A stretch of DNA of 64,000 nucleotides from Marsupella aquatica (lineage: Eukaryota > Marchantiophyta), in assembly GCA_973895155.1 (NCBI GenBank), contig OZ316899.1:11470001-11534000 (forward strand), given 5' to 3'. The notes below the pieces were generated by a model. It made no database searches and was not told the origin of the DNA. It saw only the letters and a program-made list of their open reading frames with translations. Below are positions 1-7,709 of this stretch, in pieces (within the stretch, counting starts at the first letter, position 1; each line of letters starts with the position of its first letter). The position numbers were made by a program, and so were the translations under genes.

Positions 1-1
1 T

Positions 2-1674
2 CCGATTCTGACTACCCCCGATTGGAACAAGGAGTTCCATGTGTATGTCGACGTGTCTGGGTTCTGCATCGGCTCAGTCCTAAGCCAACTGGATGACGAA
101 AAACGTGACCACCCCATTTACTTCGCGAGTCGACAACTGTTTGCTGTAGAGAAAAACTATTCGCCCACCGATCGGGAGGCCTTGGGAATCATCTACTCGT
201 GTAAAAAGTTTCGCCATTATCTATTGGGGTATAAGGTAGTATTCCATACTGACCATGACAGCCTGAAGTACATGGTAAACAAAGCAGACTTAACAGGGAG
301 AATAGCCCGTTGGGTCCTGCTGCTCCAAGAATTTAACTACGAAGTCAGGGTGCGACCAAGGAAAGCTCACGTAAATGTGGACTTCTTCTCAAGGATCGAA
401 GGGGAGTCGGACGACGCACCTGTCGATGATGCATTCCCGGATGAGGAGTTATTCCGCGTAGAAACGGACCAACCAACATGGTATGGGGACCTAATCACCT
501 TCCTCTTAACGGCCCGCATTCCAAGTAACATAAACCAAGAGGCCGCGTCGGTCTTTCTCCGCAAGGCCGCACCATACATGATGATCCGCGGACATCTGCA
601 TAAGGAAGGCGTCGATGGGAAAATCCACAAATGCCTAGACTATAACGAGACGATCATTGTCATGCGAGCTATGCACAAGGAAGAGGCAGGAGGACACTTC
701 GCCCCGGTCACCACGGCTCACAAAATCTTGGACGCAGGTTATTGGTGGCCCACGCTTCATCACGACGTAGCCCATTTTATCCGAGGGTGTGACTTATGTC
801 AGCGCGCAGGCAAACCTCGCAGATCGGGTAATCATCCTCTAACTCCAATCTTTCCCCTTGCCCCGTTTGAGAAATGGGGCATCGATTATATCGGACCATT
901 CACTCCGGTAACCCGAGGTCGACGTTGCCGGTACATCCTTCTGGCTATCGACTACTCGACTAAATGGGGAGGCCCGGGCAACGGTCAAGGATGACGCGGC
1001 CACCACTGCCAGGTTCCTGTACGAACAGATCTTCACCCGCTTTGGACCTCCCTTGGAATTAGTCAGCAACCGTGGGACTCATTTTTTGAACGAAACGGTG
1101 GAAAACTGACTGACCGTTACCTCGTCAAGCACAGGAAGACTACTCCTTATCATCCCAAATGTAACGGACTAGCAGAGCGGGCTAATGGCATTGTAGGGAA
1201 AATCCTCAACAAAACCGTGGCAGCCCACAAAACAGACTGGACGACAAGCTTTTCGCGGCGGTCTATTCGTACAACTTGGCGTTCAAGACCACTACAAACC
1301 ATAGTCCGTATTTCTTGGTATTCGGACAACATGCGCTAGTACCCGTCGAGTTCGAGGTCGAGACCCCCCGGGTGCGCATCCGCCACAGACTATCGGAGGC
1401 CGCTAGTTCATCCGATCGAGCATATAAGATCGACAGTCTAGAAGAACACAGATTGTGGGCATCGCAACGCGTGGCAGCTAAGCAAGAAGCAACGAAGAAA
1501 CAGCATGACAAGGGACTGCGCCAGGTGGACATCACTGCGGGAGATCTTGTCCTTCTGTACGACAGTAGGTACATGTACTTTCCAGGAAAGTTACACACAC
1601 GCTGGCTAGGACCTTTCGTTGTCCAGCAGATGTACCTGAACGGATCCCTACAACTATCGACGTACGCCGGCGAC
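2..1674 (+). pseudogene. pol: Ty3/gypsy pol fragment, RNase H to integrase (element E1, first copy)
   Basis: This is the 3' part of a retrotransposon polyprotein that makes cDNA and integrates it. It enters the window inside the RNase H domain (VDVSGFCIGSVLSQLDD, then HTDHDSLKYM), followed by the integrase zinc finger (H..H..CDLCQ) and the catalytic core (LLAIDYSTKW). The frame is open to 994 and then breaks. Compared with the second copy (1775-2896) it lacks 2 bases near 967, one A near 1106 and one G near 1240, and no other difference is visible. The three small indels next to the N gap look more like uncorrected read errors than decay. The second catalytic Asp of integrase reads Asn here (see findings). 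Confidence 0.9.
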
Positions 1675-1774
1675 NNNNNNNNNNNNNNNNNNNNNNNNNN
1701 NNNNNNNNNNNNNNNNNNNNNNNNNNNNNNNNNNNNNNNNNNNNNNNNNNNNNNNNNNNNNNNNNNNNNNNNNN
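1675..1774. other. Assembly gap of exactly 100 N
   Basis: Positions 1675-1774 are 100 consecutive N, the conventional placeholder for a gap of unknown size. The 1118 bases before it (557-1674) are repeated as 1122 bases just after it (1775-2896), so the gap probably joins two overlapping contig ends that were not merged. Confidence 0.98.
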
Positions 1775-3049
1775 CTCCGCAAGGCCGCACCATACATGAT
1801 GATCCGCGGACATCTGCATAAGGAAGGCGTCGATGGGAAAATCCACAAATGCCTAGACTATAACGAGACGATCATTGTCATGCGAGCTATGCACAAGGAA
1901 GAGGCAGGAGGACACTTCGCCCCGGTCACCACGGCTCACAAAATCTTGGACGCAGGTTATTGGTGGCCCACGCTTCATCACGACGTAGCCCATTTTATCC
2001 GAGGGTGTGACTTATGTCAGCGCGCAGGCAAACCTCGCAGATCGGGTAATCATCCTCTAACTCCAATCTTTCCCCTTGCCCCGTTTGAGAAATGGGGCAT
2101 CGATTATATCGGACCATTCACTCCGGTAACCCGAGGTCGACGTTGCCGGTACATCCTTCTGGCTATCGACTACTCGACTAAATGGGTCGAGGCCCGGGCA
2201 ACGGTCAAGGATGACGCGGCCACCACTGCCAGGTTCCTGTACGAACAGATCTTCACCCGCTTTGGACCTCCCTTGGAATTAGTCAGCAACCGTGGGACTC
2301 ATTTTTTGAACGAAACGGTGGAAAAACTGACTGACCGTTACCTCGTCAAGCACAGGAAGACTACTCCTTATCATCCCAAATGTAACGGACTAGCAGAGCG
2401 GGCTAATGGCATTGTAGGGAAAATCCTCAACAAAACCGTGGCAGCCCACAAAACAGACTGGGACGACAAGCTTTTCGCGGCGGTCTATTCGTACAACTTG
2501 GCGTTCAAGACCACTACAAACCATAGTCCGTATTTCTTGGTATTCGGACAACATGCGCTAGTACCCGTCGAGTTCGAGGTCGAGACCCCCCGGGTGCGCA
2601 TCCGCCACAGACTATCGGAGGCCGCTAGTTCATCCGATCGAGCATATAAGATCGACAGTCTAGAAGAACACAGATTGTGGGCATCGCAACGCGTGGCAGC
2701 TAAGCAAGAAGCAACGAAGAAACAGCATGACAAGGGACTGCGCCAGGTGGACATCACTGCGGGAGATCTTGTCCTTCTGTACGACAGTAGGTACATGTAC
2801 TTTCCAGGAAAGTTACACACACGCTGGCTAGGACCTTTCGTTGTCCAGCAGATGTACCTGAACGGATCCCTACAACTATCGACGTACGCCGGCGACCTCT
2901 TTCCCAATCGAGTTAGTTACGATCGTGTGAAGAGGTACTTTCATCAGGACAACGAGCGTAATGATGTTCGCGAGGACGCTTCACACTTAAGTAGGGAGCT
3001 ATGTGACACGGGTAACGTGTCACTTGACCGAACCCAGGTCGTAGATTAG
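1775..3049 (+). CDS. pol: Ty3/gypsy integrase with C-terminal tail (element E1, second copy, 5' incomplete)
   Basis: An open frame runs from the gap to a stop at 3047-3049. In order it holds the integrase H2C2 zinc finger (H and H, then CDLCQ), the core with first Asp in LLAIDYSTKW, the second acidic position as LVSNRGTHF and the Glu in GLAERANG, and the C-terminal region (LVLLYDSRY, WLGPFVV). The tail shows no chromodomain, so this is not a chromovirus. The frame runs 48 bases into the predicted 3' LTR (from 3002). The usual D of the SDRG motif is Asn, so the enzyme is probably inactive even though the frame is open. Confidence 0.92.
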   Translation, partial: LRKAAPYMMIRGHLHKEGVDGKIHKCLDYNETIIVMRAMHKEEAGGHFAPVTTAHKILDAGYWWPTLHHDVAHFIRGCDLCQRAGKPRRSGNHPLTPIFPLAPFEKWGIDYIGPFTPVTRGRRCRYILLAIDYSTKWVEARATVKDDAATTARFLYEQIFTRFGPPLELVSNRGTHFLNETVEKLTDRYLVKHRKTTPYHPKCNGLAERANGIVGKILNKTVAAHKTDWDDKLFAAVYSYNLAFKTTTNHSPYFLVFGQHALVPVEFEVETPRVRIRHRLSEAASSSDRAYKIDSLEEHRLWASQRVAAKQEATKKQHDKGLRQVDITAGDLVLLYDSRYMYFPGKLHTRWLGPFVVQQMYLNGSLQLSTYAGDLFPNRVSYDRVKRYFHQDNERNDVREDASHLSRELCDTGNVSLDRTQVVD

Positions 3050-3115
3050 GACTTATACGGTCATTAGGACCGTAGCCATAGCATAGAATAGCACGTATAG
3101 CCGTCAAGTTGCCAT
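3002..3115 (+). repeat. Start of the 3' LTR of E1 (truncated)
   Basis: The stretch begins TGTGACACGGGTAACG. It matches, in reverse orientation, the outer end of the element A LTR (10556 down to about 10443) with few differences, so both are the first ~114 bases of one LTR family. It stops abruptly at 3112-3115 (ccat), where sequence of the opposite orientation begins. The rest of the LTR is missing. Confidence 0.8.
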
Positions 3116-3124
3116 CTAGCGCCA
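3112..3124 (-). promoter_or_regulatory. Stub of a primer-binding site (TGGCGCTAGATGG)
   Basis: On the minus strand, 17 bases beyond the LTR end at 3142, TGGCGCTAGATGG matches the first 13 bases of the element A PBS (6709 leftwards). This LTR fragment was therefore once followed by another element's internal region, which is now replaced by E1 sequence. Confidence 0.65.
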
Positions 3125-3141
3125 AAAAACCGGTCGTCGTA

Positions 3142-3639
3142 TGTCGCACCCCTACCCTGGGCCTTAAATCCGGGTTAGTGTCGTGGTGCGACCTCGACCA
3201 CCAGTAGGGGTGAGGGTTCGGGCAAGGAGGTGTGTAGTGACCTTCAATAGCCCTAAGTCGGGCTAAGCCGCTATACTTACTGGTATAACACTCGCATAAT
3301 TCGTACTTGTCATAGGTATATTTATTTTCCACCGCTGGAATTTTCCCTCAGTTAGTGACGCGGACTAACTCCCGACTTGGGGCTTTTCAAGCCATCGACG
3401 TGACAGGACCTTGTGACATGCAATGAGCGGCAATCCCTACCATTAGTCCGCACCCGATACGTCCCTTAAAATGGTGCCTTTGCCCGGACAAAGCATACAC
3501 ACAACACTAGTTACTCTCAGAAACATTAAGGGGAAAAGACTACATTTACTCAGCGAAGCATCAGTTTACATGGTTGACTCGACTTCAAAGGGGGTCAGCA
3601 GGCCCAACGGCAGTCGATGCCCAGTCTCTACGAGGCCCT
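3142..3639 (-). repeat. Terminal 498 bp of an element A-type LTR
   Basis: This is a 498-bp direct repeat of 6727-7224 (inner end of the element A 5' LTR), with no length difference and four substitutions by eye, all transitions. In element A's direction, the gag-protease frame runs straight into it at 3639. A deletion has therefore removed RT, RNase H, integrase and the first ~3.3 kb of this LTR. Confidence 0.88.
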
Positions 3640-5836
3640 TTGGGAGTTCCTTGGGTTCCTTTATTACGGACGGAATCTCGGGGCTCCAGGTAACCTTTTT
3701 CTTTGCGGGAGGAGTGACGGTTTGAGTAGCATTTTCCTCGGGTATACCGGGTAAGGCCAGCCGGCCAACTGCCTTCGTAGGGCTCACCCTGCCGGGGAAT
3801 GCTCCGCCCATTGCCGCATCATCTCCTTCTGGTTTCCCGGGTGCTTCGATTTGGGCCGCTGGTCTGGGCTGGTTCAGAATATGGGCTTCTCGGACGGCAT
3901 TTACCCCGAAGACTTCCTCTTCATCCAGGCGAGAGATTAACTCCACCATATTCACCTCTTCTTCTGAGATGTCCTCCTCCGAGTCACATTCTTCGGGTCC
4001 CTGGGGCGTCTCGCCCTGGTAGTCTTCTTCCTTCCAGGACACCGTCGTAGTCGGGTTACCGAATCGTAATTCCTTCCTTCCCCAGTCGGTAACGACTCGG
4101 GCACCGTATAACCAGGGTCTGCCCAGCAGTACTGGATAAGAAGAGGGTCGGACGGGTCGCATCACCAGGTAATTTAGAAAGAACTCGAGGCCTCCAATCC
4201 ACGTGGATATCTTGGTTAACGTCCCCAGTGGCATGATCCTGGCGCCGTTTGCTAACCGAATGGCGCGCGCCGTGGGTTGATAAGATGTATATCCCAACCT
4301 TACGGAAGTGTCCTCTGTCATGATGTTTACACCGGACCCGCCGTCTATCGGTACAAACCGAACAGTACAGCCCGCTATCTCGATAGAGACTTCCAGCGCT
4401 CCTAAGTCCTGGTAAATCATCATACAGTCGGCTAAGGTGCTTACCCGAGGTAGCCATCGCCTCCTCTTTCCTATCAGCATCTCCTTGAGTTGTTGCCTAT
4501 ACTTCGGGTTATCCTGCAATAGTTGTCCGACAGTGGCTGTGGCTACACAGTTCTGAACATCCTTTTTGATGTCGTATTGGTTAGACGGTGGGGTCGCAGA
4601 TTTTACTGCTTCTGCTCCCTTGACTTCAGTTTGCAAGGCAGTCTCAGCTTCCTCGGCTTCTTCGGCCGCCTTAGCATTGGCAATATCCTTCTTAATGGCT
4701 TTCTCGTGCTCTTGGGCTTCATAGGCTTCCAATTGCTTTTTGACCAGTTCCTCTACTCGTGGGTAGAATAACTTCGGGTTATCCCGCTGGTAGTCTTCCA
4801 GCTCGTCTGGTTCCATTGGACTATTCTTGTCTGCGACCGCCTCTTTCTGCTGGGCATCCTTCCGATCTCGTTCTTTGTACTTATCCTTCTTGCGGGATGA
4901 TCGGGTAGAAACGCGATAGCACTCGTCGTCCGCGTGCGTTCCCGTTTGCTTGACTGCCTCTATGAGATCGATCCATTTGGTGGAGTCGTCCTGCCATTCC
5001 ATTGTTACCATTTGTACTACTGCATCCGTAATTGGTGGGGCCGCAGGTTGAGCAGCTCTGACGGCGCCGGCCTTCGCGGCTAGCACCAAGGGGCAGTTTG
5101 ACGTGGAATGTGCTTCGGTTCGACAGACCTGGCACAATGGAAGCGCTCTCCCATCCCCTTGCTTCCTTTGCTCCATGCACTCTCGGGCAAAGTGACCAGG
5201 TTTCTCGCAATTATAGCAAACCGGGGTCCGCCAAACTCCGGGTTTAGGTGGGATACTTGGATTGCTGACCATCTGGGGGCCACGCCCATTTACCGGATAC
5301 GGATAAGGGGTATGGAACCCTGGATTGTGGCCGCTTAGGGTGCGAGGTCCCGTCATACTCATCTGGAACACCGCCTCACCTGGATCCTCGAAGAAGTACT
5401 CCATCGTGCATCCCTCTGGTTCGGACTGTCCGGGCTCCAACTCCATCTGGTGCACGCGAGTGTTCCATCTTGGACATTCTTGCACCACATGTCTCGATTG
5501 ATAACACTTGGAGCACCAAGCATGCGCTCGGATTTCCGGTGGTTTCTTCTTGTCCGGAGGTTTTTCCGCCAAGTGCACCGATAGTGCCTTCAGCCGGTCT
5601 GTGATTTCGTTCAGCTTTTCTACCTCCGCAGCCTTTGGGTCCGTGGTGACGACTTTGGCTCGCGGTTTATGTTTACCCGTATCTGACCGTGATCCCTTCT
5701 TTCTTCTGTGGTCTCGAGACTCTGACTCGGTCTCGCTGGAGGATGAGCCAGTTGACGTCGGGCTACTGGACAGGGAATTACTAGACTCAGAATCAGAGTC
5801 TGACAAAGAGCTAGTCCGGCCCTTCTTCTTATATCG
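3566..5836 (-). pseudogene. gag: gag C-terminus (nucleocapsid) and aspartic protease of element A
   Basis: The open frame continues in phase with gag upstream, separated only by a TGA at 5837-5839. It starts with a Ser/Asp/Glu-rich stretch. Three CCHC zinc knuckles follow (CSKCYQSRHVVQEC, CYNCEKPGHFAREC, CQVCRTEAHSTSNC) for RNA binding. Next come a charged coiled-coil linker, a conserved block (TVGQLLQDNPKYR) and a retropepsin-like domain with VPIDGGSGVNIM as the probable Asp motif and GRPWLYGA later. The last ~25 codons come from the LTR fragment at 3566-3639, so the stop is an accident of the deletion. RT and integrase are absent. Three knuckles is more than the one or two usual in gypsy gag. 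Confidence 0.85.
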
Positions 5837-6612
5837 TCATTTCTTCTTCCTCTTCTTCTCGTCGTACTCAGAGTCGGAGTCGCTGAAGGTATGATACCTC
5901 CTGCTCTTCTTATGTTTGGTCCTCCTATTAAGCTGAGAGGCGTAGTGCAATTCCCTAAAGGATTCGGCACTATCAATTGCTTGTTGTAGAGTGGTGGTCT
6001 TCTTTTCTAGCACCGAGAACGCCATCCTCTGGGGTAGCGCGTTGACGAACCATTTCCTCAGCAGAGAGTCATCTGGCTTAGGCCGAATCTTGGCGGCAAC
6101 CTTCTGGAACCGCTGAAGAAATTTGTGAAGTGAGTCATGCTTACCCATTTGCATTCGCCCGATTTTTGACAGGGCCCGAGATTCGATCCCGACGGGCCGA
6201 AATTCTTGCAAGAACGCCGTTTGGAACTGGCCCCATGTACAACCCGGGGGTTGTAAGTTATACCACGGGCGCGCTTCTCCTCGTAGTACGCCTGGAAGAA
6301 TGGTTAGCTTAATGGCTTCCTCACCATTCGCCTTGGCCGTGGCCTCGAACTCAGCTATCCATTCATCAGGGTGGTCTGTGGGTCGTCCCTTAAAGGGTCG
6401 ATAGTGAAACCGGGATCGCTGCGACACGTTCTGAGCCGCAGGGGGCCGCAACGCACCTGGTACCTGCGGGGCTGGTGGAACCGGTGGAGTTCCTCCCGCG
6501 ATCCTGCTTGGGAAGCCGAGCTCCCCGCTTCGCCGGTCGCGGTATTCTCTTCCAACCTTGATGCTCCGTCCGGTTGTTGTAAATACGCAGAACGTGACCG
6601 GGTAAGGGGCAT
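5837..6612 (-). pseudogene. gag: gag capsid region of element A
   Basis: The start is taken at 6612 (MPLTRSRSAYLQQ), because element C gag begins almost identically (MPITRSQAAYL) and it lies about 80 bases after the PBS. The capsid domain follows in another frame from about 6451 (RFHYRPFKG, DEWIAEFEATAKAN, LPGVLRGEARPWYN, FLQEFRP), typical of retrotransposon gag. There is one frameshift near 6460-6500 and one in-frame TGA at 5837-5839 before the nucleocapsid. The product would assemble the virus-like particle. Confidence 0.85.
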
Positions 6613-6690
6613 GCCCCTTCCTTCACGTCGAGTACAAAATCAAAAGTTACTAGCTCACTACACGTCTCCACTCGTAAGGCAAAATGAGTG

Positions 6691-6709
6691 CCCCCTCCAT
6701 CTAGCGCCA
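6691..6709 (-). promoter_or_regulatory. Candidate primer-binding site of element A
   Basis: On the minus strand TGGCGCTAGATGGAGGGGG starts 17 bases after the LTR end (6727). TGG pairs with a tRNA 3' CCA. The same motif follows the LTR in elements B (42646) and C (49742, one change). I could not assign the primer tRNA. Confidence 0.7.
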
Positions 6710-7360
6710 AAAAACCGGTCGCCGTATGTCGCACCCCTACCCTGGGCCTTAAATCCGGGTTAGTGTCGTGGTGCGACCTCGACCACCAGTAGGGGTGAGG
6801 GTTCGGGCAAGGAGGTGTGTAGTGACCTTCAATAGCCCTAAGTCGGGCTAAGCCGCTATACTTACTGGTATAACACTCGCATAATTCGTACTTGTCATAG
6901 GTATATTTATTTTCCACCGCTGGAATTTTCCCTCAGTTAGTGACGCGGACTAACTCCCAACTTGGGGCTTTTCAAGCCATCGACGTGACAGGACCTTGTG
7001 ACATGCAATGAGCGGCAATCCCTACCATTAGTCCGCACCCGGTACGTCCCTTAAAATGGCGCCTTTGCCCGGACAAAGCATACACACAACACCAGTTACT
7101 CTCAGAAACATTAAGGGGAAAAGACTACATTTACTCAGCGAAGCATCAGTTTACATGGTTGACTCGACTTCAAAGGGGGTCAGCAGGCCCAACGGCAGTC
7201 GATGCCCAGTCTCTACGAGGCCCTGCCTCGCACTTGCCCAGCAAGCTCGACTCTGGTTCTCACTCCTTGGTACGCTCTGACCCTACTCAGGCCGGGACTC
7301 CCCGTGCCTCGCCTTTCTTCTGCTGAGATAACTAAGCCTTCTCCCGCTTCCCATCGCGGA

Positions 7361-7380
7361 AGGGGAAGCCTAAATACTAC
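7361..7380 (-). promoter_or_regulatory. TATA-like core promoter of the element A LTR
   Basis: GTAGTATTTAGGCTTCCCCT on the minus strand lies 330 bases after the ORFX stop and about 630 bases before the LTR end. The corresponding place in LTRs C, D and the solo LTR at 36402 has TAGTATTTAGTGCACC or AGTATATAGAGCAGCC. Transcription of the element probably starts just downstream, which puts ORFX in U3. Confidence 0.5.
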
Positions 7381-7709
7381 CATAGCGGAAGAGAACCGGA
7401 GGATACTACCTTCCGGGGTACTACCTACTGACTAACTAACTGCTGACTACCGGTCGCGCTGCACTGACCAGTTGACCGTCGACTACGAGTGTGCCAATCG
7501 GAATGGCAGCGGCCAAGCCTACTGACAAACTCTAGTACGTTGATGGACTCAATCCTACGTTGGCTGATCCTAACTGACCGGCCCTAATTCTTCCTACTGC
7601 CGCTAATCGGCGCCTAATGACAGTCATTCTGTCGTTATGCCTAACTAAAAGATGCCGTTGACTTAACCGCTTCGCGCGGCGCCTGCTTCTACCCTTCGCT
7701 AACTACCCC

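Noticed and set aside
1263-1848. Frames running through the N block
   Set aside because: They only join real sequence through unknown bases and have no meaning.
3566-3725. Open frame on the plus strand with hydrophobic end near 3471-3725
   Set aside because: It lies antisense to the element A protease/LTR fusion and has a near-copy over the LTR repeat only; no domain or start context supports it.
4523-4771. Short plus-strand frame rich in Phe/Leu that looks like a membrane protein
   Set aside because: It is the reverse complement of the Lys/Glu-rich gag linker of element A; such tracts always read as Phe/Leu on the other strand.
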